A stretch of 64,000 nucleotides of DNA from Hellea sp. (GTDB taxonomy: Bacteria; Pseudomonadota; Alphaproteobacteria; Caulobacterales; Maricaulaceae). A model generated the notes under the pieces. The model was given only the letters and a program-made list of their open reading frames with translations, was not told the origin of the DNA and did not search any database. Below, one piece after another: positions 52,919-61,537 of this stretch (within the stretch, counting starts at the first letter, position 1; every line of letters starts with the position of its first letter). Position numbers and translations under genes: made by a program. The DNA is taken from assembly GCA_028224375.1 (NCBI GenBank), contig JAOIVW010000002.1, positions 1-64,000 of the forward strand. The letters run 5' to 3'.

Positions 52919-53635
52919 TTATTTTATCAGCACAGCTGTTTTCAGGAAATCAGCCATGTTCGAGGCCATGACAGTTACGCCGCGTGCGTTTGGGTGTAAC
53001 TGATCCCAAAGAAGAAGATCCCGATTCCCCGTGACGCCGCGCGTGAGCTCGGCATGGAGCGGGAGGTTATATTGTTTTGCAAGGTCAGGATATATGGCGG
53101 CAAAGCGGCCTTCGCGGCTCTGAAGCTTTGCCATACTTTGAGGGACTAATCCGGCAAGCGCGACTTGAATACCGTCGCTCTGCGCCTTGTCGATAATCGC
53201 GGTAAGATTGGCCTTGGCAGTCTTAGCATCGCGGCCATAGATATAGTCATTTGCGCCCAAGGCGAGGATAAGAATATCGGGATTGTGCGCCGCGACGCTT
53301 TTCTCGTACCGCGCCAAACCGCCCGACGTCGTATCGCCTGAACGCCCTGAATTAATAATGGTCAGATTTGGATAGCTGTCTTGTAATTGCGCGGCGACCT
53401 GTTGCGGCAGGGCGTCTTTGCGCGAGAGGCCGAAACCGGCGGTTAGGCTGTCGCCTAAAAATACAATTGTGCGGGTATCAGTCGATACCGTCATTTTTGC
53501 ATATGTCACAGAATGCGCGGCGGCATAATTGGGTGATTGCGGCACGGTGTTCAAATAACTGGACTCGCCTATACAGGCGCTAAGAGCAAAGGCGGTTATA
53601 AATAAAGCAGAGATATTAAAGTGTGTAATTTTCAT
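52919..53635 (-). CDS. Arylesterase / GDSL lipase (TesA-like) lipoprotein
   Basis: This 238-residue SGNH hydrolase has a lipobox (AFALSACIG, Cys about 21) and the four catalytic blocks: GDSLTAGFG (Ser), INSGRSGDTTSGGL (Gly), LGANDYI (Asn) and DQLHPNARG (Asp and His). It would hydrolyse esters or acyl-CoA/lysophospholipids in the periplasm. Homologous proteins are multifunctional (TesA). It converges directly with the CBU_0592-like gene. Confidence 0.92.
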   Translation of the reverse strand: MKITHFNISALFITAFALSACIGESSYLNTVPQSPNYAAAHSVTYAKMTVSTDTRTIVFLGDSLTAGFGLSRKDALPQQVAAQLQDSYPNLTIINSGRSGDTTSGGLARYEKSVAAHNPDILILALGANDYIYGRDAKTAKANLTAIIDKAQSDGIQVALAGLVPQSMAKLQSREGRFAAIYPDLAKQYNLPLHAELTRGVTGNRDLLLWDQLHPNARGVTVMASNMADFLKTAVLIK

Positions 53636-53789
53636 AATACACTAGTTAGGAAGGCCTTGGCTACGGCTCAAGTGACAGGACTGTCATATAGCAGTTTCGT
53701 GATGATGGCATGTGGCTTGACTCTATTGATATAAAATCGTTCAACCCATCCTATCGCTCAATTATACAATTCTTTAAAGGGCTGCGCCG

Positions 53790-55055
53790 ATGTCTCATAT
53801 CTTTACCCCGCTGACCTTGCCTAACGGTCAGACCATTCCAAACCGGCTGTGTAAGGCGGCGATGGAAGAGAATATGGCGGAAGTCGGCCAAATCCCAGGA
53901 GACGCTTTAGTTAATCTTTATCAGCAATGGGCTGATGGCGGTGTTGGCATCATTCTGACGGGTAATGTGATGGTCTCGCCCACGGCGATGACCGGGCCAG
54001 GCGGCGTCTATCTGGGCGCAGAGACTTTGGCGCAAGGTGATAATAAGCAGCGTTTTGAGACTTGGGCCAAGGCCGGAAAATCGGGCGGCGCGAAACTTTA
54101 CATGCAACTCAGTCACCCAGGGCGTCAAATCTATGCCACGCAAGGCACGGAACCTGTCTCGGCCTCGGCCACTAAAGTTACAATGGAAGGGCCTGCCGAG
54201 AAAATGTTTGAAACCGCTCGCGCTTTGAGCGGTGATGAAATTCTCGGGATTATTAAACGCTTTGCCGATTCAGCGCATGCCGCAGAGATGTGCGGCTTTG
54301 ACGGCGTTCAAATTCATGCGGCTCATGGTTATCTGTTAGCGCAATTCCTCTCTCCTCTGACAAACCTGCGTGACGATAAATGGGGCGGGCCTCTTGAAAG
54401 CCGCGCAAAATTATTACTCGAAGTTGTGCGGGAAATTCGCGCGCGGGTGGAGCCTGATTTTGGTGTGGCCGTAAAATTGAACTCTGCTGATTTCCAGAAA
54501 GGCGGCTATGACGTCGGCGATGCTAAACAAGTCGTGGAGTGGCTAAACGGCGAAAATGTTGATTTCGTTGAAATCTCAGGCGGTAGCTATGAGAGCGCCG
54601 CGATGATGGGCATGAGCGATGATGGCCGCGCGCAAAGCACGATTGACCGCGAAATGTATTTTATCGATTTTGCTAAAGATATTGCGAGTTCTGCGCAGAT
54701 GCCGCTTATGGTAACGGGCGGGGTCACGAAACGCGAAACGGCTGAAGACGCTTTGGCGGACGGAGAGGTCGCGATGATCGGTATTGCGCGGGCGATGGGC
54801 TATAATCCCAATATCCCGAATGATTGGAAATCAGGGCAGAACCTTCACGTTGAGCTGCCTGTTGTGAACTGGAAAAACCCGCTCTTTAAAGGTCTTGCGA
54901 ATATGGCGATGACCAAGATGAACCTTTACCGCATGGGCGATGGACAGCCGCCTAAGGCTAAACCCAGCCCGCTCTTTTCTTCTGTAAAACAACAGATAAA
55001 AAATAGCGGCCAGACTAAGCGCTATAAAAAATGGCTGGAGACGCGCGGCACATAA
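53790..55055 (+). CDS. NADH:flavin oxidoreductase (Old Yellow Enzyme family)
   Basis: The 421-residue product has the OYE barrel: LTLPNGQTIPNRLCKAAMEE (FMN-binding start), GGAKLYMQLSHPGRQ, GFDGVQIHAAHGYLLAQFLS (substrate-binding His), NLRDDKWGGPLESRAKLLLE and VAMIGIARAMGYNPNIP. It reduces activated alkenes using NAD(P)H. It belongs to the longer, 2,4-dienoyl-CoA-type or 'class III' side by sequence length, though it lacks the extra Fe-S domain. An SDR gene follows. Confidence 0.92.
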   Translation: MSHIFTPLTLPNGQTIPNRLCKAAMEENMAEVGQIPGDALVNLYQQWADGGVGIILTGNVMVSPTAMTGPGGVYLGAETLAQGDNKQRFETWAKAGKSGGAKLYMQLSHPGRQIYATQGTEPVSASATKVTMEGPAEKMFETARALSGDEILGIIKRFADSAHAAEMCGFDGVQIHAAHGYLLAQFLSPLTNLRDDKWGGPLESRAKLLLEVVREIRARVEPDFGVAVKLNSADFQKGGYDVGDAKQVVEWLNGENVDFVEISGGSYESAAMMGMSDDGRAQSTIDREMYFIDFAKDIASSAQMPLMVTGGVTKRETAEDALADGEVAMIGIARAMGYNPNIPNDWKSGQNLHVELPVVNWKNPLFKGLANMAMTKMNLYRMGDGQPPKAKPSPLFSSVKQQIKNSGQTKRYKKWLETRGT

Positions 55056-55122
55056 GACGTTGCAAGCCGTTTTCTCGGCGCTATATTATTTTGAAAATAA
55101 ATAACCTCTTTGGGAGACTGCC

Positions 55123-55908
55123 ATGAAACTTGATTCTTCTCTTTCCGCGATTGTCACAGGCGGGGCGTCTGGCCTTGGCGAAGCAACGGCCCGTGGCCTT
55201 GCCGCCAAAGGCGTCAAAGTTGGTATATTCGATATGAATGAAGAGCGCGGCACGATGGTCGCCAAGGAAATCGGAGGAACCTTCTCTAAGGTCAATGTTT
55301 CAGATACTGCGAGTGTCGATGCGGGATTAGAGGCGGTCCGCGCATCTATTGGCCAAGAACGTATCATGGTCAATTGCGCCGGGATTGGCGGCGCGGAGAA
55401 AACGGTTAAGCGCGATCGTAATACAGGCGAGATTACGGCTCATGATGTCGAGCGCTATATTCGTATCATCAATATTAATCTGATTGGATCCTTCCTCTGC
55501 GCGTCTAAATCAGCGGCGGGCATGATGACATTAGAACCGACAGAGCCTGACGGGGAACGCGGCATTATCATTAATACGGCGTCCGTTGCGGCCCAAGACG
55601 GACAAATTGGGCAAGTGGCTTACAGCTCGTCCAAAGGCGGTATTTTGGCGATGGCGCTGCCAATGGCGAGGGACTTGGCCCGTGAAGGCATACGCGTGAA
55701 TACGATTTTGCCAGGTTTCTATGAGACACCTATTTATGGCCAGATGAATGATAATGTAAAAGACGCGCTGCGTGCCCACGTGCAGTTCCCGAACCGCTTT
55801 GGCGATCCGTCTGAATATTCACAAGTCGTCGAATTTATGTGTGAACACACTTATATTAACGGCGAATATATCCGAACGGATGCAGGCGCAAGAATGCCCC
55901 CGCGCTAG
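55123..55908 (+). CDS. Short-chain dehydrogenase/reductase (HSD17B10-like)
   Basis: This 261-residue Rossmann SDR has TGGASGLG (cofactor loop, about residues 11-18), MVNCAGIGG (NNAG-like), IINTASVAAQDGQ with the catalytic Ser, and VAYSSSKGGI with the YxxxK pair. The sequence resembles 3-hydroxyacyl-CoA or 3-hydroxy-2-methylbutyryl-CoA dehydrogenases of fatty-acid and isoleucine breakdown. It starts 67 bases after the OYE gene on the same strand; the two likely form a lipid-oxidation unit. A GGGAG ribosome-binding site precedes it. Confidence 0.92.
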   Translation: MKLDSSLSAIVTGGASGLGEATARGLAAKGVKVGIFDMNEERGTMVAKEIGGTFSKVNVSDTASVDAGLEAVRASIGQERIMVNCAGIGGAEKTVKRDRNTGEITAHDVERYIRIININLIGSFLCASKSAAGMMTLEPTEPDGERGIIINTASVAAQDGQIGQVAYSSSKGGILAMALPMARDLAREGIRVNTILPGFYETPIYGQMNDNVKDALRAHVQFPNRFGDPSEYSQVVEFMCEHTYINGEYIRTDAGARMPPR

Positions 55909-56885
55909 GTAAATCTCGCCCTATTGTGAGGCGCGGTAAAATCTATTTCAGGCCCAACCGGGACAACTCGTGATGGATTTACGGATTCATGACTAGAGTA
56001 ATAATGATATTTGATTTGGGACATATTTACGGTCCCGGCGATACCTGGCTGTTGATAAAGATCGCGCAGATAGCCTGATAAATGCTGATAGTCAGCTATG
56101 CGCCGAATATTGCATTTGAAATGTCCGACATAAACTGGATCAAAGCGCACGAGGGTGGTGAATAACCTCCAATCGGCTTCTGTAATCCTATTGCCCGTCA
56201 AATATCGCTGCGAGCTTAGCCGCTCATCCAGCCAATCCAGCGTTTCAAACAATGGCTTCACGGCGTCTTCATAGGCGGATTGGGTTGTTGCAAAGCCCGA
56301 TTTGTAAACGCCGTTATTTACATCAGTATAAACCCTGTCATTAATTGAATCGATTTCGCTGCGTAACTCTTCTGGATAATAATCACCAGAGGCCGCCCCG
56401 ATATTATCAAAAGCGGAATTCATCATGCGGATGATTTCAGAAGATTCATTGGACACTATTGTTTGGGTCTTTTTATCCCACAGCACAGGCACCGTCACGC
56501 GGCCTGAATATTTTGGGTCTGCGGCTGTATAGACCTGATGCATATAATCTGCGTTGTGAATGGGGTCTTTAATGACCCCTTCGCCAGAGGAGAATGTCCA
56601 GCCATTATCGGCCATAAACCAATGGACCACTGAGAGGCTGATCATGTCTTCCAAGCCCTTGAGCTTTCTAAATATCAAGGTTCTGTGCGCCCAAGGACAG
56701 GCGAGGGCAACGTAGAGGTGGTAGCGGCTCGCTTCAGCCTTAAAACCGCCATCCCCGCTTGGACCGGCTGAGCCATCAGAGGTCACCCAGTTTCGAAACC
56801 CTGAATCTTCGCGGACAAATTTGCCGTCATTGGAGTCCGTATCATACCACTTATCGACCCATTTCCCGTCTTGTAGTAATCCCAT
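55905..56885 (-). CDS. yqjG: Glutathionyl-hydroquinone reductase (YqjG/Ecm4-type GST)
   Basis: This 326-residue xi-class GST has the catalytic Cys in LYVALACPWAHRTLIFRKLK (residue about 58), IKDPIHNADYMHQVYTAADP and VPVLWDKKTQTIVSNESSEI for glutathione. A C-terminal helical domain (LDERLSSQRYLTGNRITEAD, RFDPVYVGHFKCNI) completes it. It reduces glutathionyl-hydroquinones by forming a mixed disulfide. It overlaps the convergent SDR gene by 4 bases. Confidence 0.95.
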   Translation of the reverse strand: MGLLQDGKWVDKWYDTDSNDGKFVREDSGFRNWVTSDGSAGPSGDGGFKAEASRYHLYVALACPWAHRTLIFRKLKGLEDMISLSVVHWFMADNGWTFSSGEGVIKDPIHNADYMHQVYTAADPKYSGRVTVPVLWDKKTQTIVSNESSEIIRMMNSAFDNIGAASGDYYPEELRSEIDSINDRVYTDVNNGVYKSGFATTQSAYEDAVKPLFETLDWLDERLSSQRYLTGNRITEADWRLFTTLVRFDPVYVGHFKCNIRRIADYQHLSGYLRDLYQQPGIAGTVNMSQIKYHYYSSHESVNPSRVVPVGPEIDFTAPHNRARFT

Positions 56886-57163
56886 GATGTCTCCTTAGGT
56901 CTTTTATTTTGCGATTCGAAAGAGAGGGCCGCATAAATTTTAGCGTTTTCTCATTAAAATGATTATGGTTACCAAACGAGCTGAGAAGCTGATGAGTTCC
57001 ATAATTCGCCTGCATTTCCCCAATCACTTGTATTAACCTCGTTCTGTCCCGCAATGAAACAAAGCTTTATGGCCTCAGATACGCCTAACACGCGATTCCC
57101 CTAAAAACCTTACGAATCCTGCTCAAAATCCCTCCCTTTTCACGCGAACGCGCTCGGCGAGAC

Positions 57164-57179
57164 TGGCACGGCTCTTGCT
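57164..57179 (+). promoter_or_regulatory. Sigma-54 promoter of the XRE regulator gene
   Basis: TGGCACG (57164-57170), four bases, TTGCT (57175-57179) is an exact match to the -24/-12 consensus, with the GG and GC pairs separated by 10 bases. It lies 55 bases before the ATG at 57235. The remaining part of the 349-bp gap (56886-57234) shows no gene and no other clear site. Confidence 0.75.
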
Positions 57180-57234
57180 CCCTTAAGAGGCGAGAGACTT
57201 ATTTAACCCGCCTATAAGGATTAGAGGACACGCT

Positions 57235-57651
57235 ATGACAAATGATATTGATCTTCACGTTGGGAAACGATTGCGCCGCCGCCGCCGTTTGCTGGGACTA
57301 ACCCAGCAAAGCTTGGCCGAAGAGGTTGGCATACGCTTCCAGCAAATCCAAAAATATGAGTGCGGGGCTAACCGTGTCTCTGCAGCGCGGCTATTTGAAC
57401 TTTCCGAAGCTTTATCTGTGCCCATCCAATATTTCTATGAAGGCCTGTCAGAAAACGACCCTCTTATGGGCGGCAATCCTAACCCTGAAATAATTGCGCC
57501 TGATGTCTTATCTAAGAAGGAAACAATGGATTTGGTCCGCGCTTATTATTCAATGGGCGAAGGTCCGCGTAAGCATTTGCTGGATTTGGCTAAGTCGCTT
57601 GAAGCCAATTCAAAACCTACAACAGCGGGTCTGCGTTTAGTCACGCCTTAA
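57235..57651 (+). CDS. XRE-family (PraR-like) transcription regulator
   Basis: This 138-residue protein begins with a Cro/C1-type helix-turn-helix (IDLHVGKRLRRRRRLLGLTQ then QSLAEEVGIRFQQIQKYECG) in residues about 8-65. A family-typical linker (PIQYFYEGLSENDP) and a short C-terminal helical part (MDLVRAYYSMGEGPRKHLLD) follow. It is related to PraR-type repressors controlling adhesion and quorum-sensing genes in rhizobia. Its own gene has a near-perfect sigma-54 promoter, so nitrogen, motility or cell-cycle control is possible. Confidence 0.9.
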   Translation: MTNDIDLHVGKRLRRRRRLLGLTQQSLAEEVGIRFQQIQKYECGANRVSAARLFELSEALSVPIQYFYEGLSENDPLMGGNPNPEIIAPDVLSKKETMDLVRAYYSMGEGPRKHLLDLAKSLEANSKPTTAGLRLVTP

Positions 57652-57697
57652 ATTCAAGTCTTTTATAACTGACCCCAAATATAACTGACAACTAGAG

Positions 57698-57719
57698 GGC
57701 CGCATGATATGCGGCCTTT
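57698..57719 (+). terminator. Hairpin immediately before hisN
   Basis: GGCCGCAT (57698-57705), loop GAT, ATGCGGCC (57709-57716), then TTT. The ATG of hisN starts at the very next base (57720). It may end the XRE gene's transcript and leaves no room for a Shine-Dalgarno for hisN. Confidence 0.65.
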
Positions 57720-58538
57720 ATGACTGATTATTCCGTAACGGATCTAAACGCTCGCCTGACACATATGGCAGAGTTGGCAAAGGCGGCGCGAGCGATAACC
57801 TTGCCGCTCTATGCTGATGATATGGACGTTATCAATAAAGCTGACGGGGATGATTATGACCCTGTCACCAATGCGGATATTGAGGGCGAGCGAACCATGC
57901 GCACACTCATCACCGCCGTCTTTCCTCATGATAGTATAGAGGGCGAAGAGCTCCCGGATATAACGGGCCAAAATGATTGGCTTTGGACGCTTGACCCCAT
58001 TGACGGCACGCGCGGTTTTGTGGCGGGAATTCCTGTCTGGAGCACACTGATAGCTGTAAGTTATAAAGGGCAGCCTGTTCTGGGACTCATAGATGTCGCC
58101 GCGCAGGATAAACAATTTTGGGGGGCGCCCGACAAGGCGTGGCTGCTACAAGGCGGCGTAGAAACAGAGCTAAAAACGCGCGATTGCGGCGGAGATATTC
58201 GTAACGCTATTCTGGGATGCACCGAACCGCTCGCCATGCTCAAGCCAGATGAACTGTCAGCTTATAACACTATCCGCCGCAAAGCGCGGTTCTCGCGGCT
58301 TGGGCTGGACGCATATGGTTACGGCCAAGTTGCGGCAGGGCGGATGGACGTCATTATTGAATCCCTTTTAAAGCCTTGTGATGTGCGCGCTCTGATGCCG
58401 GTTATTGAAGGGGCAGGCGGTAAGGTCACAAATTGGGAAGGCGGCTCGGCTGTTGATGGGGGGCGTGTTGTAGCTGTGGGGGATGCAGCTTTATTGCCGG
58501 AGATTTACCGCGACCTTCAACAGGCCGCTGACGTTTAA
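57720..58538 (+). CDS. hisN: Histidinol-phosphatase, inositol-monophosphatase family
   Basis: The 272-residue product has the IMPase metal and phosphate motifs: GEELPDITGQNDWLWTLDPI with DPIDGT (about residues 92-97), GTRGFVAGIPVWSTLIAV, and the C-terminal LLKPCDVRALMPVIEGAGGK. The closest type is the alphaproteobacterial HisN that removes phosphate from histidinol phosphate; general inositol phosphatase is an alternative. The ATG at 57720 abuts the hairpin, without a ribosome-binding site, so leaderless translation or a start at 57765 is possible. It overlaps the convergent hydrolase by 4 bases. Confidence 0.88.
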   Translation: MTDYSVTDLNARLTHMAELAKAARAITLPLYADDMDVINKADGDDYDPVTNADIEGERTMRTLITAVFPHDSIEGEELPDITGQNDWLWTLDPIDGTRGFVAGIPVWSTLIAVSYKGQPVLGLIDVAAQDKQFWGAPDKAWLLQGGVETELKTRDCGGDIRNAILGCTEPLAMLKPDELSAYNTIRRKARFSRLGLDAYGYGQVAAGRMDVIIESLLKPCDVRALMPVIEGAGGKVTNWEGGSAVDGGRVVAVGDAALLPEIYRDLQQAADV

Positions 58539-59503
58539 AGCGCGTTGTCGTTAAGAAATTCATCAAAGATTGCAAAAAATTGATCTCGATAAATATCGCG
58601 CTCTAAAAATAATTCGTGCAGGGCTCCTGGCACAACCCTAAAAGTAGCGCGAGCTTTAGACGCAAATGCTTCATTAGAGGCTGGGTCAACAATAGGGTCT
58701 GCACCTGCGGCGACGATGAGGCAGGGAATGTTCAGCTCGCCGGCATTGCGGTTGACCCATGCCATGGATTTTATCGCTTGGACAATCCAGCCATAAGTTG
58801 GCGGCCCAACACGAAGACGGGGTGATGTTTGAAAATAAGCCGCCCAATGACGGTAACGGTCTTTATCAGAGGTCAACTTATTGATGTTAAACGGAACAGG
58901 TAGGCCGTTACGCTGTTTCTGAAACGGCAAGTTCCTCGCTTTTAAGCCAAGCGCCGTCATGCCGCGAATGGTCCATTTCATGATAGGTGTATCCAAGTCA
59001 TACAGACCGAGCATCGGGGCTGAACAGACGACTGCAGACGGGTTGAGCACCCCGCTTAAAACAGATTGCAGCGCGACCGTACCGCCCATGGAGTGACCCA
59101 TGACGATATGAGGTTTTGGCAAAATTGACCCTAATTCATCGGCTACGAAGGCAAGATCATCGGCATAGTCTTGAAAGCTATCGACATAGCTTTTCATCTT
59201 ATCTTCTAACAAGCGATCAGACAGACCTTGGCCCCGCGGGTCAACGATAAGAATATTAAAGCCGCGTTTTAAGAAATCTGCAGCCGCTTCAAGATATTTT
59301 TCAATAAATTCCGTACGGCCTGGCGAGAAAATAATAGAGCCTCTCGCTTCGTCTGCGGGCGAGGTGGCTAACATAAAACGCAGCCGCAAGTCTCCGCGAT
59401 TTATAAAATAAGTCCCCATACGCGGCTCAAGCGCTTCGGGGAGGGGGCGTCCGCCAGGCTGAACGATATCAGCTTTATCATATGTGGGGAGTAATCCGGC
59501 CAT
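58535..59503 (-). CDS. Alpha/beta hydrolase (lysophospholipase-like)
   Basis: This 322-residue protein has the GHSMGG nucleophile motif in PHIVMGHSMGGTVALQSV, the acid in VAAGADPIVDPASNE and His in VPGALHELFLERD. The N-terminal FSPGRTEFIEKYLEAAADFL and NILIVDPRGQGLSDRLLEDK are as in monoglyceride lipase/PldB-type enzymes. The ATG at 59503 stands 2 bases after the T-run of the SCP2 terminator and without a Shine-Dalgarno; a start further in (Met 29) is an alternative. It overlaps hisN by 4 bases. Confidence 0.87.
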   Translation of the reverse strand: MAGLLPTYDKADIVQPGGRPLPEALEPRMGTYFINRGDLRLRFMLATSPADEARGSIIFSPGRTEFIEKYLEAAADFLKRGFNILIVDPRGQGLSDRLLEDKMKSYVDSFQDYADDLAFVADELGSILPKPHIVMGHSMGGTVALQSVLSGVLNPSAVVCSAPMLGLYDLDTPIMKWTIRGMTALGLKARNLPFQKQRNGLPVPFNINKLTSDKDRYRHWAAYFQTSPRLRVGPPTYGWIVQAIKSMAWVNRNAGELNIPCLIVAAGADPIVDPASNEAFASKARATFRVVPGALHELFLERDIYRDQFFAIFDEFLNDNAL

Positions 59504-59505
59504 TC

Positions 59506-59530
59506 AAAAAAAAGGGGGCACAGGCCCCCT
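59506..59530 (-). terminator. Intrinsic terminator after the SCP2 gene
   Basis: On the minus strand AGGGGGC, loop CTGT, GCCCCCT, then a run of eight T's ending at 59506. The start codon of the hydrolase follows 2 bases later. Confidence 0.92.
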
Positions 59531-59551
59531 CATTGAGCACTGAGGCACATA

Positions 59552-59845
59552 TTACATGTTTGAGAAAATGCTTTGAAGGCCCATGGCAACAGACATGTCA
59601 CCAGCAACTTTCAATTTCCCAGACATAAAGGCCATCATAGGGTCAAGATTGCCTTCGGCTAAAGCGATGAAATCATCTTTAGATACGGAAATCGTGCAAT
59701 CTGCATCATTGTCTTCAGTAGTGGCTTCAGTTCCTGATGCGAAGACTTGGCCGTCATCACCAAAGTCGAATTTGACAGATTTATCTGTGCCGCCCGCTTT
59801 CACGAGAGCTTCAGTCATCTTCGTTGCGATTTCTGCATTGTCCAT
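59552..59845 (-). CDS. SCP2 sterol-binding-domain protein
   Basis: The 97-residue product is a lone SCP2 domain: VKFDFGDDGQVFASGTEATT, DADCTISVSKDDFIALAEGN, LDPMMAFMSGKLKVAGDMSV. These small proteins bind fatty acids or other lipids in a hydrophobic tunnel and probably act as carriers in beta-oxidation. AAAGGATT lies upstream as a ribosome-binding site. It is followed by its own terminator. Confidence 0.92.
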   Translation of the reverse strand: MDNAEIATKMTEALVKAGGTDKSVKFDFGDDGQVFASGTEATTEDNDADCTISVSKDDFIALAEGNLDPMMAFMSGKLKVAGDMSVAMGLQSIFSNM

Positions 59846-59927
59846 GATGTAATCCTTTCAGTATATGCAATTCGTTGCACACTATATGGGGCGCAAGGCC
59901 CCAAAGTGCGAGTCCTTTTTTATAGCT

Positions 59928-60803
59928 CTAGAGCGGCTTTCTAAACTTGAGCGTTGCCCGATCAGATTCGCCGATGTTCTTAAACAATTCAGCGTCAAAA
60001 CCTTCTGGAATTTTACTTGCATCTTCAGGCACACGTGAGCGCGGAGGAAGTGTCCAAACGCCAAAAGGGTGATCCGCTGTATCGCGAGGGTTAGCGTTGA
60101 CTTCAGAACTTCCGACAAATTCAAAACCGGCCTGTTTGGCGAGGTCTTTCATATAGCTTTCCTGAACATAGCCTGTGCTGCCTTTAGGGTCTTGCGTTGC
60201 AGATTCAGGTAGGCGGTGTTCAACGATACCCAAGATACCACCGGGCTTTAAGGCCGCGTAGAAATCCTTGAAGGCTTTCTCGGCATAGCCGCGGCCCATC
60301 CAGTTATGCACGTTACGGAATGACAGGAGGACATCCAGGTCTCCCGTTTCAACAATAGGAGCATCCTCTGATCCAAATTTCCCAATCTCAATAGTTCCAA
60401 AGCCGTCTTTACCAACATAAGTATCTATGAATCTTTGATTGCGCGCAGCTACGCGTTCGCTGTCACCCTGATAAAGAACGGCGACATAGACGCCGTCATT
60501 TTCAGCCAGATATGGCGCAATGACGGGCGTATACCAACCAGGCCAAACTTCGCCGACCTTTTTACCGGGGCCGACCTCGAAAAACTCTAAGGTTTCTTTG
60601 GGGTGTCTGAATTGGTCCCGCGCAGTATTATCGGCACGGCGAGGGTTAGCAATCACCTCTGCCAAAGTGACAGGCGCTTTAACAGCAGCTTCTTTTTTAG
60701 GGGCTTCGGTTTTCGCCTCGGTGCTGCCGGAACCGCCGGAGCAGGCGCTGAGCGCGACAAGACTCGCGCCGAGAAGGGCGGTGGTTAGAAATTTAAAAGT
60801 CAT
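59928..60803 (-). CDS. Lipoprotein class I methyltransferase-like protein
   Basis: This 291-residue protein has a lipobox (SLVALSACSG, Cys 21) and a methyltransferase-like fold: ETLEFFEVGPGKKVGEVWPG (motif I region), DGVYVAVLYQGDSERVAARN, DLDVLLSFRNVHNWMGRGYA and FKDFYAALKPGGILGIVEHR. The family (COG4798-like, predicted methyltransferase) is exported in several proteobacteria. Since SAM is not periplasmic, the function is puzzling; a degenerate or different cofactor is possible. It is probably in the outer membrane or periplasm. Confidence 0.82.
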   Translation of the reverse strand: MTFKFLTTALLGASLVALSACSGGSGSTEAKTEAPKKEAAVKAPVTLAEVIANPRRADNTARDQFRHPKETLEFFEVGPGKKVGEVWPGWYTPVIAPYLAENDGVYVAVLYQGDSERVAARNQRFIDTYVGKDGFGTIEIGKFGSEDAPIVETGDLDVLLSFRNVHNWMGRGYAEKAFKDFYAALKPGGILGIVEHRLPESATQDPKGSTGYVQESYMKDLAKQAGFEFVGSSEVNANPRDTADHPFGVWTLPPRSRVPEDASKIPEGFDAELFKNIGESDRATLKFRKPL

Positions 60804-60874
60804 AGTCAGTTTCTCTCGTTAATTCGGTTGAGGTTATCTAACTTATATACAGCGTAAAGCAATTGCAGTTTTTC

Positions 60875-60905
60875 CCCTTGAAACAGCAAATCATCTTCCC
60901 ATCTA
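60875..60905 (+). promoter_or_regulatory. RpoH (sigma-32) heat-shock promoter of hsp20
   Basis: CCCTTGAA (60875-60882), 15 bases, then CCCATCTA (60898-60905) is a full consensus RpoH promoter. It is identical in arrangement to that of dnaK. The start codon of hsp20 follows at 60997. Confidence 0.85.
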
Positions 60906-60996
60906 GGGCTACGGGACGCCAGAACGGGTCCCTGAACTGAAGAAAGACCGCTCATAATGAGGGTCTAAAACTAACATTGCTAAAAGGATGTTTAAC

Positions 60997-61470
60997 ATGA
61001 GAACTTATGATTTTTCCCCGCTTTACCGCTCATTTGTCGGTTTTGACCGTATGGCCGGCTTAATTGATGCCGCCAGTCAACAAGCTGCTACGGGTAATGC
61101 TTACCCACCCTATAATGTGGCGCAACTCTCTGAAAATGCTTATCGAATCGAGCTAGCCGTTGCCGGATTTGCCGAAGACGAGCTGGAATTGGAAAGCCAT
61201 GAAAATGTGCTGACCATCAAAGGCGGCAAAGTGCAAAGCGCTGATAATGACGACGCTGAATATCTGCACCGCGGTATAGCTGAGCGTGGTTTTGAACGCC
61301 GCTTCCAATTAGCGGACCATGTTGTCGTTGAAGGCGCTGAGCTTAAAAACGGGCTTTTGGTTATCTCACTAAAACGTGAACTGCCAGAAGCGCTTAAACC
61401 CCGCAAATTTTCGATTAATGACGGAAAATTAATTCAGGCGAAGCCTAGCGGTAAGGCAAAGGCTGCCTAA
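60997..61470 (+). CDS. Hsp20/IbpA small heat-shock protein
   Basis: The start at ATG 60997 is favoured by AGGA seven to ten bases upstream; an ATG at 60988 is too close to it. The 157-residue product is a class A (Ibp-like) Hsp20: N-terminal FSPLYRSFVGFDRMAGLIDA and the alpha-crystallin domain YRIELAVAGFAEDELELESH. The L-x-V/I-type tail region is GLLVISLKRELPEALKPRKF. It holds unfolded proteins for DnaK/DnaJ. The RpoH promoter upstream indicates heat induction. Confidence 0.95.
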   Translation: MRTYDFSPLYRSFVGFDRMAGLIDAASQQAATGNAYPPYNVAQLSENAYRIELAVAGFAEDELELESHENVLTIKGGKVQSADNDDAEYLHRGIAERGFERRFQLADHVVVEGAELKNGLLVISLKRELPEALKPRKFSINDGKLIQAKPSGKAKAA

Positions 61471-61537
61471 ATAGAGTCTATGCAAACGGAGTGCCTCTTC
61501 CTTCCTCCCCCGATGATTAGGCAAATATCCGGCATAT

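Noticed and set aside
53636-53789. A TTGACT and TATAAA pair before the OYE gene
   Set aside because: The two hexamers are only about 7 bases apart, too close for a sigma-70 promoter.
56851-57054. A 67-codon minus-strand open frame upstream of yqjG
   Set aside because: It overlaps the yqjG start, shows no domain and no ribosome-binding site.
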